From NCBI RefSeq assembly GCF_964340395.1, contig NC_135569.1:11803019-11867018 (forward strand): 64,000 nucleotides of DNA, read 5' to 3'. The position numbers and the translations under genes are program-made. Below the pieces are notes generated by a model. It was not told where the DNA came from. It did no database searches and saw only the letters and a list, made by a program, of their open reading frames with translations. Shown here in pieces: positions 17,701-44,347 of the stretch. Origin of the DNA: Glandiceps talaboti (Eukaryota > Hemichordata > Enteropneusta > Spengelidae). The first letter of the stretch is position 1. Each line of letters opens with the position of its first letter.

Positions 17701-20537
17701 CACAATAAAAAAAATACCTTCAATGTAGAAAGCACCTTGTAAATAACAAAGCAACCTCCAAACTATAATCACTGCTCAACTTTTCAAAATAGAGGTCACG
17801 ATGACATCAAAATTTAGCCATTTTGGAATCCAATATGGCAACTGAATACTATATTAACTCTATAGGAAAACAGTTGATTGTAGACTTCTTTTTCTTCTTC
17901 AAAATTGCGTGGCTCCTCATTAGTCTGAATATTATCCCATAATAGTGTTCATGCTTGTATAAAGGTCAAAGGTCATACACATGGAAGGAGGGGGGGGGGG
18001 GGGGGTTGTCCCCAAGGTGCATTTTATTTTACCATAATTGTTTTGAACTGACACACACACATATAATAAGTTGTGTGACGTGATTGTTTGTAGCCAGCAC
18101 GGCATAGTAGAGAGTTGATGTCCTGTTGTCCAATCCAACACTTACTGCAGTGCATTTTCTTGTTTTTCAGGAGAAGCTCAGTATGCAGAAATCCCGGAAG
18201 GTTATAGACCAGAACATTGGGAATATCATAAGGTATTAGACTCGGTTGCGTTAAAGTGGCCATATGGATGAGGATTTGGTACTCATTTTGGATTTTTACT
18301 TTACAAAACAATTTTATCATAGCTTCCTACTTTAAAAATCAATGTGAAACAACATTGAGGTCTGTGTTTGTAACTCAATAACGTGCAAAAAACTAAAAAA
18401 ATGTGTAAAATAGTTTATGTTACATACAATACCAAAAATTGTACACATTATCAGACTTTTGTAATTTAATGAGTTACAAACAAGGATTTGGCATATGTTG
18501 TTTCATATTGATTTTTCAAGTAGGAAGCCATGATAAAATTGTTTTATAAATTAAAAATCCCCAAATACCCCAATCCTCATCCATATGGTCACTTTATTTT
18601 GTGTGCATATTTGATGGAATATTTGACATTTATTACAATTGACATGTTTTCAACAGATCAAGAAATCAACCAATGTCTTCAGACTTTTGTATTACGCAAG
18701 GTCTTTTGTAGTCTATTCAGACGTTATATTTTGTAAAAAAAAAACCCTCAAGAAATATGTTTTATTTAAATGCTAATTGTATGCAAATACATAACCTATA
18801 ACATACAATCTAATAGTCAGCATGTACAATGCACATACAGAACGTGCGCTAGTCACTAGGTTTAGGATTCATACACATGAAATATAATCTAGCATCTGTA
18901 CTATCACCTCAAACGCCCTCTAGTGGTTAAACCAAGCATCTGAGTTAGACGTTCCATAAACGAGGGTACTCATGAATATTCATAGAAATGAAAGTCCAGT
19001 GGGTTAGAACAGATGTCTTGAAAATCCAGTGCACACCATGTTATGTTTAATTCTATTAATTTCAGCGATGATAGTATTTAAGATAAATTACAAAAAAAAG
19101 TCCAGACTTTTGACAGTCGTGGTGTTTTGCTCAACTTGTAGCTTTGTTTGTGTACAAAAAAATACCCCCTGGTGGAAAGAATATAAAATACAACAAAATG
19201 ACCAACAAATGATTTTGAAATTAAATAAAATTAAAGGGGATAATTGAAGAGATGACTAACCTATTTGTGTTGTTAATCTTACAGCATCCCATTACAAGAT
19301 TTCTAGCTAAACACTTTTGTGTACCGCCACAGAAAGATTATGAAAAAATGATATCCTACTTGGATGAGGAAACAGACAAACAATACCTGAGGTGAGTTAA
19401 TATGTCTAGAGGGTTGAAAAATATGGTAATACTACTCTTTTGAACACACATTGTTAAGTTATGTACCTGTGATAATAACCTTATCATCACATTCATCAAT
19501 GTATTTATAGGTAAGTTTGTTACAGTTATTGTCATCATACATGTGTGTGTGTTTGTAGGTTAGTTTGTTACAGTTGTTGTCAGACTGAGGTTGTACAGTG
19601 GAAGGGCCCAACTTTAGGAGTAAGCAGTACTACCGAGGTCTGCAAAACCCATATCTGGGCCGTAAAGGTTTTATCATATACCCCAAGTAGTGGCATGGAA
19701 ACATCATTTGAATCACATAATCACATAAATTGGCTCTGAAGTATTATTTTATTTGCAGAAATGTCAAAATAATGATGAACTTAACAAAGCCAAATCACTG
19801 AGCGAATGGATATCAATGAGTTTGCCACATGCCATATAATATTAGCTACATTTGAAAAGTCTCACGTGATTGGCTCACCCTTTGCTATTCCCGTTTTCAA
19901 GAGACACCCCTCCAGAATCAAGGGCCACGTAGTACAGCAATGGCGCGAGATCGCCTGTTGGACAACTTTCCCACCGGGCGTGCTTTCCGAAAACTACACA
20001 ATATAAGCTTTTATGGCATGAAATCATATAAAATCTACCCCGTTTCCACACTAATCATAATGTTATCGCAAATAGACAACCGGAGTTGGTCAAAATAGCA
20101 AATTAAAAATCGAATGAATTTTACCGTGAATTCATATAGCTGGTATTTTGAATTCTGAGCTCCCTAATATACCTATCGAAAAGTCACTATCCCGTCGGAC
20201 TACCTGCAATGGGCATTTTAGTAACTTTTACTGGTCCTTACAGAAAGTTACTAGACTCGGGATAGCGTGCCAGCGTGTATGTCAACCCTGATTGTGTATC
20301 AATATGTTGGCATACTTAATCATTCATACTTCGATTGGAAACTGCAATGACAGTTCTATTTTCTAATTTGTGGCAAACATAAATGATTAAGACTATAAAT
20401 ATATTTTCCCTCACAGAAGTCAAGAAGAAGAGGTAAAGAAATTAATCAAAGAGCGTGGTGATGATGGCCATTGGTATTACTACCCTACACCGTCTTTAGC
20501 TGATTACGGTGACAGTGTGAAGAACTTGCCACCATAA
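14705..20537 (+). CDS. NDUFB5: NADH dehydrogenase 1 beta subcomplex subunit 5 (complex I, SGDW subunit)
   Basis: Six coding exons: 14705-14810, 15498-15595, 16384-16450, 18171-18232, 19285-19391 and 20417-20537, all with GT/AG sites and matching phases (1, 0, 1, 0, 2). They encode 186 residues against about 189 in human. Residues 1-45 form a basic, Ser/Leu-rich mitochondrial targeting region. FNKAKFIIQPSKY (about 44-56) and residues 69-90, a single membrane helix ending ITFINVFIG, are typical of the family. [20 protein letters not shown] (95-114) and the C-terminal WYYYPTPSLADYG are the strongest signatures. The protein is an accessory subunit in the membrane arm of complex I in the inner mitochondrial membrane. 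Intron 3 is filled by a minisatellite, and intron 5 holds a second copy of the exon 3 end (19483-19587). The ATG lies in a YY1-like motif. The identification is firm. Confidence 0.96.
15605..15895 (+). repeat. Interspersed repeat in NDUFB5 intron 2
   Basis: Two units of about 110 bp with TTGGTG(T/C)(G/A)TCACTAGAAATTGTGTG and CATCAAATTGGCTTAGAG blocks. Three or more units of the same family are at 33460-33815. Confidence 0.7.
16451..17500 (+). repeat. 48 bp minisatellite, 22 units, in NDUFB5 intron 3
   Basis: The array starts directly at the exon 3 donor. Units are 48 bp, three of them 45 bp, nearly identical, and contain GTTTGTAGGTTAGTTTG, GTTACAGTTGTTG and TCATATACGTCAGTG. Each resembles the exon 3/intron 3 junction (TATTTATAGGTAAGTTTG), so the array probably arose from it. 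Because unit lengths are multiples of three, a 356-codon open frame exists on the minus strand; it is not considered a gene. Confidence 0.97.
17815..17845. repeat. Short CCAATATGGC motif copy
   Basis: GAATCCAATATGGC matches the core of the array at 62266-62390. Confidence 0.4.
18254..18594. mobile_element. TA-flanked palindromic MITE (341 bp) in NDUFB5 intron 4
   Basis: TA + AAGTGGCCATATGGATGA on the left and TCATCCATATGGTCACTT + TA on the right; the two halves form an imperfect palindrome. A second good copy is at 62504-62834 and an older one at 13663-14067. TA on both sides fits Tc1/mariner-type insertion. It starts only about 20 bases after the exon 4 donor. Confidence 0.85.
19483..19587 (+). 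repeat. Copy of the NDUFB5 exon 3 3' end and donor inside intron 5
   Basis: About 100 bases match 16419-16525, including the exon 3 end TTCATCAATGTATTTATAG, the donor GTAAGTTTG and one or two minisatellite units. It is a decoy exon end without its acceptor. Confidence 0.8.
19590..19830 (+). repeat. Dispersed repeat, copy in NDUFB5 intron 5
   Basis: Matches about 53150-53400 (PEX5 intron 10): GAGGTCTGCAAAACCCATAT, TTTTATCATATACCCC, GAATCACATAATCACATAAA and AACAAAGCCAAATCAC blocks in the same order. The part after 19830 differs between copies. Class unknown. Confidence 0.7.
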
Positions 20538-22590
20538 ATAATGATACAGACTAACTTTGTGTTTGCTGAATGATTGTTTTACCGCTTTGTACAGAGTTTT
20601 CAATAATTATAGAGCTGATCTCAGTCATTGCTACACATATTGTGTTGCTCACTGTACACACATGAAAACCATAGGAATAACGTTAGCCAGAAGTATGATA
20701 TCAATGTGTCGTTATTCTGAAGATATTTGAACAGTCTTTCCATTTACAACAGTATGAAATACAGCCTTGAATGAAAATTTTGAGCAAAGTGAAACGTGTT
20801 TTTTTTTTCTCAATCTACTGACAAAACTACCCGCACGCAGACTGCATACAAAGACTTTAATTGACGGCACCCAGCGGTATTTCTATTGATTTCATGTGCA
20901 TACAGTGAGATTTGCATAGGTATGGCACAAGTGGCATAACTTGTTTGACATGCATGGGCATAGCAAATTAAACTGTGTTTATTTTCTGTCTTTGCACAAT
21001 TCAAAGTAGTTCTGTTGTCTTGTTCATTACTACATTTCATTGTATAAAACTTTTCTAAGGGCGTACACTATCTTATCTACTATCTTGTACGGAAGTAGAA
21101 AAGCCATATGCTACCAGACTCAATACACAAATAATACAAGAATACACAATACATAAAAAAATCTTGTACTTTCCATTGGAGTATATACTGTATTGATCTA
21201 TAGCATAACATTACACCTATGTAAAGCTAGGTTGAAAAACAGTTTTCAATAGGGCACTTGCAAACCCACCATGTTGAATGTTGCATCATGGGAAATGTGA
21301 TGATAAACACTTATCAATTAGTATTGTAAACAATGTTGATACATTGTTTGTAACCACAAATAATCAATTCATAATCACCCTGACCATTATGGGAGGTTAA
21401 TTTTAATCGGTAGTTCCAGATTATGTATTATGATAACCACAGATAATCCCATAGTCCTTTGCATCTGAGCATGCTCAGTCTGGATTGCAAGTTCCCTATT
21501 ATTGTCAGTTATGCTCAAGAATTCAGTTCTTGATATCACTTATGTAGATCACTTTATCTGTAATAGTGAATGATGCAAACGTCATAATATTATATATGGA
21601 CATTGTGACCAGATTACATGAAATTCTACAAGATTTTATGCAACAGACGTAAAGCCATGTGTTAACTTACTCATTACGTTGGACCATACATGCCAGGGAA
21701 CAAGTACGTTACTAGTAGATGTGTATAGTAAGCAAATAGAAAGTAGTCAAATCTAAACTTATATACAGTTTACAACGTTGTGAATTAAAACACCAAGTAG
21801 TCTTCATAGTTTTGTACCAAGTACAAATAGAGTTGATGAAGATCTTGCTGGACTGTAGATTTATTTTCACATTTTTTCAGTTGCTAGTAAACAAAAAATT
21901 TATCTGCTTTGAGATTTCAGCAACACTGACTGAAATAAGGAATAATTTGCTATATACCAAGACATGATGCTGTGTATAGGGAGTGAAAAAGACCATGGTG
22001 ATATCATTTGCATTGGTAAATAAAATTTACAGAAACATTTGTTTTGTCAGCATCTTTATTTAGATGTGTTGACTTCAGCAAGTAAAGTTAGTGTCAATTA
22101 AATTTCTATTGCTAACTGGTGACTTGATCAAATCCATCACACCGACCTGTTTCTATTGCTAACTAGTGACTTAATCAAATCCATCACACCGTCACCGACC
22201 TGTTTCTATAACGACTTGTAATTGAACATTCTCCCCACCATTCCTGTTGACAGAAATATTTAACCCTTTATTGTGAGAAGACAAGAATAAAATTATTTTT
22301 GTTTTCAACACCTTGAAAATCTCCACAGACCCTCCACGAAGGGTGGGGTCTATGATTCAACCAGGCTTGACCAAATCCATACCTGTTCAAAATACATCGA
22401 ATCTGCGTTGCCCAGCTTTCTTACCACGTTCATCTTCCCTTACCAAAAGAAAGTAGTAATTCTACACTCTGGCATTGATACAACTTTCAGCCACCACTTG
22501 ATATAAATGTATATGGGTTCTTCCAAGTTCTCCCAAAACAGATGCATTCGGGGTATTGCCTTTCACACCAAAGTAATGTTTACGTTTAGG
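20538..22590. other. NDUFB5 3' UTR and intergenic DNA
   Basis: AT-rich with no splice-consistent coding signal on either strand. ATTAAA near 20967 and AATAAA at 22019-22024 are possible polyadenylation signals, neither decisive. A short direct duplication (GCTAACTAGTGACTTgATCAAATCC type) lies at 22100-22190. Confidence 0.5.
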
Positions 22591-22593
22591 GGT

Positions 22594-22865
22594 TGTCGGT
22601 GGCTTAGTGGGCTGTAAACCACTTGCCTCGTACCACTGCAGTCGGGGTGGTTTGAACACACTCAGGGTTTAATTAAAATTGACCACGCTACAAGTATTAA
22701 AGAAGAGTGTCGTTCAGTTTGACTCTACCGAACAACGCAGGTTTTCCCCGGGTACTCCGGTTTCCTCATGCACTAACGCTGAACCCATAAGGGATGGCCC
22801 TCACTGGACTTCATAGGAGATAAGTGTTACTTTCCATAGTATAAATGAAGATTATTTTTATTTAT
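22594..22865 (+). mobile_element. tRNA-derived SINE (family 1)
   Basis: Box A-like TGGCTTAGTGGGC near 22601 and a worn box B-like GGTTTGAACAC near 22650 are followed by a TTTTCCCCGGGTACTCCGG block and an ATTTTTATTTATTT tail. This layout is that of a tRNA-headed SINE. Confidence 0.6.
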
Positions 22866-23018
22866 TTACTAACTAGAGAATATTCATACTTGGGTACATT
22901 TGATACCCCCACATACAGTTGTGACCAAAATTAACTATTGAGCTGGACAACCTAGGAGGCTATGAGATGCAGCATGGACAATTACCACGGTAATAGCCTG
23001 GGTGGGAATGAAAATCCA

Positions 23019-23500
23019 TCAAATTCGTGGTGGTGTAAAGAATGCCGTGACGGTCGCACTTGTACAAAATCCGATTTTTCTTTGCCTGGCTTCGAAACGA
23101 ATTTCTCCATTTAAAACCAAATTTTCGGGAAAATAAACCATCGGAAAATACCGTTCGTCAAATGCTTTGGGGACTGAAGTAGTAGTCCTGCTTGCAGACG
23201 TGTACGCGTTTCGCTCAACACCGATGGAGAAAGAAGGGACGACTTGGGAAGTACGCGGTCTGCTGTCTTCACACGAACAAATTTCAATTATAATTTTAAA
23301 AAAAATATTATTTAGGCATTTTGACATGGTTGTTTATAGGTTCACACAAATTTGGAATAAATCTTGAAAAAATATTGACAAATACGCTAAAATCGTTGAA
23401 TAACAGAGGATACTCAGTACTCACCACCAGCAGTGTAGCGGGCCGGGTCATGCTCTATAAGTCTATTGTTCTTGGGTCATACTGTCACGTGACAGGTACC
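23019..23500 (-). other. CpG-richer block with an open frame and E-box palindrome, unassigned
   Basis: A 102-codon minus-strand frame (23019-23327) is unusually rich in CpG for the region. A 14 bp perfect palindrome CTGTCACGTGACAG (23482-23495) contains the CLEAR/E-box core. On the minus strand an ATG at 23451 leads to a good donor (GTGGTGAGT) after nine codons, but no phase-compatible acceptor before the 102-codon frame was found. It may be a promoter with a short first exon; I do not call a gene. Confidence 0.2.
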
Positions 23501-23639
23501 CCTCCGCTGTTAAAAAAATATTGCGAACGGCGAACGGGGAGATGTGAAGACAATGTCAGAAGACGGATGTTATGGTTAAAGGCTGGTCATAAATGGACTG
23601 GGGTCTTTGCTAGAAGATTTTGATAGGCCGGGATTAAAG

Positions 23640-26600
23640 CTTTCAGCTCGGGCAGGATGTACGTAAATAGAAAGGGAATATTGCATATTGGAGTAGTACC
23701 GCGCGGTGTCTTCCTACGGGAACAACCTGTACACCAACAGGTGTATCGGTGTGGAACTGATATCAATAAAAATAGTTTTTATACAGTTAAAAGTACAGTT
23801 ACCAAGAATTGAGTCAACAGTATCTACATTCACTTTACTTCTGAATCTAGTCAGGTGACTTGTAATATCGTTGATCGAATTTAATGACACAACAGAAAAA
23901 TAAAATGCCTGGATTATGACATCTTTCATTCAATTCCACAGAAAAAAAAAGTAAGTCCTGTCAAGCTAACAATGTGTTTCAGATTAATATCTATGTGAAT
24001 GAATGATACAAGTTTATATTTACACTTGGAACTTCACTTCTAGTCGAGTGGGGCATAAACAGCGCCCTCTAGTGTGCAACATTGACATTAGTATATTTTG
24101 TGGCAAAGGTTACGTACTCGTCTGTAAGATATGATATATCAGGATATACACCCTGTCAGCTACCAATTACAGAGACAGGGCTGAACGACATCTATCCATC
24201 TCACACTCTAAGATGATATTTGTCTTTCTCATACACATTTTATTACATTTCTGTACAGATCACGTCAACGAGACAATTAGTAGGGCTTCATATTTAGGTA
24301 TTGTATCACTAATAATATTACTAAACAAGGGAAGTTCTACATAACATTTTGAATTACTTCAAGAATTCAATTTGCATCGTTATCTACTAGAAATGTATAT
24401 ATTTGTCTTTGGAAGAGATATAGTAGCTGATAGACAAGTGATTTCATACCATGAAAATACCTGAATGTAGAACTATGGGTGACTCTGTGTACTTCAATGA
24501 AATTTCTAGTTTGAAAGAGACTCATTCATGTTCATTTGTCACAAAATTTATAAGAGAAACTTAATACAAAACTTACAACAAAATATGCAAACTTAGGTTC
24601 AGTACTCCTTTAGTGCTGCAAGTATGCATGCTTGCAATTTTGACTTTCGCAAGGACCTGGAACTTTTTTCACAATGTAACAATATACAAGAGTAAGTGGT
24701 ATGACTGCAGGCTGTAAGTAGAATACATAGATAGCCACTTTACTGAAAATAATTACTAAATTACTACTCTGAGCTGTAATGCCATAGAACTTGATATGAA
24801 TATTCAAATGAGATACGTAGTTTAAATACATGCAATGTGGCAACACTAGAGGGCGCTGTCCATACTGGTTTACACCTCTTACGTGCCACCTCAACTGGCA
24901 AGTGGTTCCTTCGTAATGCTTTAAGCATCTTCAAAAAAAGAGCTTCCAACGAATTTTTTTGTGTTGTCCACCTATCTTTCAATTTTATTAATCAAAAGAG
25001 AAATTAGGACAAAAGTACATCAACTTTGATTGACTAGGAAAATGATACAACAACTGACAAGGGCTTACAAAAATGTTCTTTGTAACAATTCTTTCTAGTG
25101 GGAAAACTTCAGTCTTATAGAAAACATGGCATACTAAGTAGTTACTAAAAACAAAGACAGACAAAAACTATCCACTACATCATATGAAATTTACATCTTT
25201 AAAGAAAAAAAAAAAACGGTACAATAATTTCAAGAAAATCAAGGAATGGGCATATATACTGAGAATTGAAAAATGGATTAGCATAGCTTCCACTGTAATA
25301 TACAGAATATATATACAAATTCTCCCTAACTGCCAGCCTCATTGACTTAGTCTGTTTGGGTACAGGGATTAAGTTAAACAGTTTATATAATTTGTGTACT
25401 GTACTTCGGAATGACTGTCTCTTTGTCCGTTGTGTACAATGCAATGTTTTTTGCTATAAAGGTGTCATAACCTGGGTTAAAGAAGTAGTAAATCTGATAA
25501 AAGATATGTGGGTTTTTGAAATGCCTAATTTTGGTGGGGAATGACAGTAAAAATATCACTCTCACTGAAAAATCACAAAAAATGAGAATTTCAAACATTT
25601 TTTGTTATCATTTTCAGCAAGTAAATTCCATTTATAGCAAACATTTTTACTAACTTACTACGTGTAACGAAACACTTGAGGTATTGGTAAGATTAATAGG
25701 CAACTTAGGTTTTACTATTCTTACCAAAAATGCTGGTAGAGAACCCTTCATAACAAGACTAGATTGAAAGATTGAATAGTTCCAAATAAAAACTTGTACT
25801 CACAGAGTCCAAAACATTTTTGAAAGTGAACCCAAAATTTCACTGATGTCTTGTCAGTATCGTCAGGGGTATACTACAATGGGCTGTTGTCATGTCAATT
25901 ATCTCCATAGCAACAATCAATAGATGACTGGATTATTATGTATTTCATATAACAACTATAGTGGTGTTTCTATATCATGTATGTCTACTGTTATTGGACA
26001 AACAAACTATCTGTGATTGAATCAACAAACTACAGTAGTGTTCCTAACCCCCCCCCCCCCATGTAAAATGGATTGTGCCAGAAAAATGTACACATGGAAA
26101 CCTGAACGGCACTGTAAGAAATACTTTTCTGACCCTATCTGCTCCAGACGGATTAGCTGTTATGGGGGTATGGATTATCTAGGAAAATCATCCAGACAGC
26201 TTAGCTGTTACAGGGTATGGATTACCTAGGAATATGATCCAGACAGCTTAGCTGCTAGGAGCTATGGATTACCTATGCTAGCTTACCTACGGGCTATGGA
26301 TTACCTGTGATGTATACAACATACTATATCTCTTAACAGTGGTCAGGGTAGACAAGGCTGGTATGTCTGGACAGACTAAGCTCAGACATTACCTGATGAA
26401 ACAGATTCTGTCAACCTGAAAAACTCTTTAATATTTATCTCATAACGTAAATAAAGGGAATCCATACAATCAACAAAACATATGCATTGTACACATCAAC
26501 ACATTATAAGCATGTTTATAACTTCTTTCAATAAAAAAAATTTCCTTTCGAACTACCTTGCAGATTTCTGGCACTGGCAAAAAACCTTTACATCAAAAAT

Positions 26601-27128
26601 CAGTTTACAACTGTGCCCTCTTTTCTTCCTACCTAATAAATTCATTTCTCTCAATCATAAATTAGTGTCATTGGGTGATTTGTGTCAATCATTCTCAATA
26701 TATTTCTTTGTGTTTTCATATAAAATATTACACGTAATTCTAATAATTTAAGTCAGATTTCGGCTCTAGTCTCATTACAACTAGACTGGGAACAAATTCT
26801 ACTGAAATGTTAAAAATTCACCCCACCTTGTTATTTTCAACATTTTGTAATCAGAAATTCATTTATGATAAACTCAAGTTATTACAAATTAAATCTAACT
26901 TTTAGAGGCAAAAGAGGAAATGTTACTCATATTACTAACTGATTTTCTGGGTCCAAGATGCATTGCGCAAGTGAACATCAATTATACAATTCTTTTTTGG
27001 TTTGGTTTGTTTTTACTTTATTTTACTTGAAATAATATTTTACTCACTAACTGATGGAAAGACATGCTGACCTCTCTCATTGTGAGTTACTGTACAAAAT
27101 AAACTCTGTCAATGACAAACCATTCTGA
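23640..27128. other. Intergenic, 3' side of PDE6D; no supported gene
   Basis: AT-rich. Imperfect units with CCAGACAGCTTAGCTG and TATGGATTACCTA occur three times at 26145-26310. TTTATT at 27017-27022 reads AATAAA on the minus strand and could serve PDE6D. Nothing else stands out. Confidence 0.45.
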
Positions 27129-27136
27129 CTAGTAAG

Positions 27137-27516
27137 CAGTGTTCCTGCTAAGGCCAATTTGCATGCTATTTTTGCAAGGTTTCTGTCTGCTCTTGCAGTC
27201 AAATTTCATGTTTTTCGCAACCTTATATCCAAGCATCAAGAATGAAACAGAAAATATATACAAATAAAGTATAATTAATTATTAAATGAAAAGTTGTCAT
27301 AGAGTTTTATTTCTCTCTACTCTGAATCCAAGAATAGGTAAAATGTGTTAGCTTCATATTGCAAATAAACATATGATTTTGCTTCTGCCTTTGGCCAAAA
27401 GAGGAGATACCCCCCTTCCGGACCATCCCCCTGCAAGCACGGCCGCCATGACACCCTTTCCATTTTTTTCCTTCTCCTTAAGCTGCTCAGTCTCAAAAAA
27501 CATAGAAGGAACACTG
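27137..27516. mobile_element. hAT-type MITE, copy 1 (380 bp)
   Basis: Ends CAGTGTTCC and GGAACACTG are inverted, and the flanks CTAGTAAG (27129-27136 and 27517-27524) form an exact 8 bp target duplication. Copy 2 is at 30561-30945. End sequence and duplication length are those of the hAT superfamily. Probably no coding capacity. Confidence 0.9.
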
Positions 27517-27986
27517 CTAGTAAGTCCAGGTTAGGGCAGGTGAAAAACATCCCTAAGTTAGTAGTGAGTGCATGCCCTCCGCACATTCAAAATACATTTT
27601 ACTGTATAGAGGTACGCAATGCATCTAGGAACCGCGATAGATCCGTTTGAAATCACTAACAATGGAGGTGAAATGGATTAACAGTTAGAAGACACATCCA
27701 TAATTGGTTTTTAAAAGTAAATACAAACTGTACACTGGGTGAATATCCCATCTTCTGATTGTTCAATCTGGTTTACCAGTGTCCTCTACGCTCTACACTG
27801 CGATATGGATGTATGTACTGTCCACAGAGTAAATAAAAGAATCCTCAGCGCAGACAATGTCAAACTGTTGCTCCTTCTTGAGTTGAGATGACAGGTTGAT
27901 GGTTACTACGACAACAGGTTGATGGTTACTACGGTGACACTACTGCTCTGAGCTGTTTGTCTATTGCACTGGAATGGTTGTCATGG

Positions 27987-42530
<14,544 letters not shown>

Positions 42531-42985
42531 TTTTCTTGAAATCCAACCGACGACCTCACACAATAACAAAAATAAACTTGGAATCCAAAATGTGGGGATC
42601 CTTCGATGACACACACACTGTCACTAAACTAATAATTCCGTAGTGAAGATATACACGCAAGATTGCCTTCAACCTGAAATTCAAGATGGCGTTTGAATAT
42701 CATCCGTCACTAGTTACCTAGAATATCCTTCCGCAGGGAGATATATAGGGCAAAAATATGAAAAAGAATCTTTTATTTTTCATTAACTCACTAAAAATAT
42801 ATGCAGTGTATTCTTCAGATTTTACATCACTAAGTTTACCTGTATTCACGGAGGAAATATTTTATTGCAAGACTATACTATTGAAGGCTCACGGATACAT
42901 TGTTTAGAAACTGTGCAAGACTGTCTGCATCGTTGGTGCATTGTGGGAAACCTATTGGTAGCGGAAGTCACCTATGATCTGGTCG
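42531..42985. promoter_or_regulatory. Bidirectional promoter region between PDE6D and PEX5
   Basis: PDE6D starts leftward at 42530 and the probable first PEX5 exon ends at 43030, leaving about 450 bases that must hold both promoters. CAAGATGGCG at 42682-42691 is a YY1-like site identical to that at the NDUFB5 start. Start sites are not visible from sequence. Confidence 0.55.
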
Positions 42986-43030
42986 AGAAAAATACACTAT
43001 GATCTTTGAGCTGGAATTGTAGTGTTTGCG
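42986..43030 (+). other. PEX5: Probable non-coding first exon of PEX5 (3' part)
   Basis: The first coding exon of PEX5 opens with an acceptor eight bases before its ATG, so an upstream non-coding exon is needed. TGTTTGCG|GTAAGT at 43030/43031 is the best donor in the promoter region. The exon's left edge is unknown. Confidence 0.5.
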
Positions 43031-43944
43031 GTAAGTGCACAAGCAACAGACCTATGTTGTTGAAAATTTCAGCATCTGTATATGTCGATAAATCTATCAT
43101 ATGCTCTTCCTGACCCTCGGTTTAGAATTTCAGCCGTGGATTGTGCGATTTGGCACAGGGGCAAAGGTTGTGTGAACACTGCACTGGGTGAGAGTTGTTG
43201 GGGTCGAAAGGTCAACTTCCAAATTGTGCGAATTCTTGATCTGCAGGGTAAAGGGAAACGTGCAGTCATGTTTATAACAAAACAGTGTAGTAATTCACAA
43301 TGTGAAGTTTAACTGTTTTAGGTGTGTCCATCGCCAACCCAACAACCGATATTGTTAGCATAAAAACTAATATTATGATACTGGCCTTAGACTATCACCC
43401 CTTCAAGTTCACAAAATTTACACTTCGAATCACTTTCTTTGCATTCACAAAGATACATATTCTCTGTCCCCATATAATATGATTGTGATGATCATAGACA
43501 CAACTTCTAGTTCCACAATTCAATTGTCTCACTCTTGAAAGGGGAGGGGGGGGGGGAGGTTGAAGGCTGGGAAGCATCCTATTAGATACATGTTGTAGAA
43601 TACCCAGGGGTGGTACCAGTGGTCAGCTCTGGTAGGGGTGTGTTTCCAGTGCTGGAACTTGAAGGAGTGAAAGTCAAACTTGGAGACTAACTTTGAAACC
43701 TATCCTACTAATCTATCAACATCTATGTAAACATTATCATTCTTTAATTTGTTGAATTGTCTTTGAATATAGTGAAGACAAACAATAAATAAAACTAACA
43801 GGAAAAATTAGGATTACATTTATTTTATTACTTGAAAACTAACTAATTATTAGTTGGTTGTGGTATAGATGTTACATGAATAATTTATGAACAATTATAC
43901 ATGGACATGTATCAGTGTGCTGTAAATCTAGATATTTTCACTAC

Positions 43945-44245
43945 TACAAAATTTTGCGATTTTACAGTCTTCAGCAAAGTTCTCAAAGACTAATTTTCTC
44001 TAATTACCAGACTGGTATATTGTGTTCATGTACAAGAAGGCATTTTAGTCACTACATATTTTTTGCATTTTTGTTTTCAAGCGAAATTAGCGATTTTTAC
44101 AGTCTTCAGCAAGTTCTCAAAGACTAATTTTCTCTAATTACCAGACTGGTATATTGTGTTCATGTACAAGAAGGCATTCGAGTCACTACATATTTTTTGC
44201 CTTTTTGTTTTCCAATGAAATTAGCGAAAATAAGTCTTTTATAGC
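43945..44245 (+). repeat. About 135 bp tandem duplication in PEX5 5' intron
   Basis: Two adjoining units with CAGTCTTCAGCAAAGTTCTC, CTCTAATTACCAGACTGG and TGTACAAGAAGGCATT. A single inverted fragment lies at 34035-34063. Confidence 0.9.
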
Positions 44246-44347
44246 GAAAATTTCCAAGTTTGCAGTACTTCATTGTCCACACTGTCTAGTATTGAATCTA
44301 ATCAACATCAACTTTGCTTCTCTGTTTGTCAAACTATAGGTGCAAAG

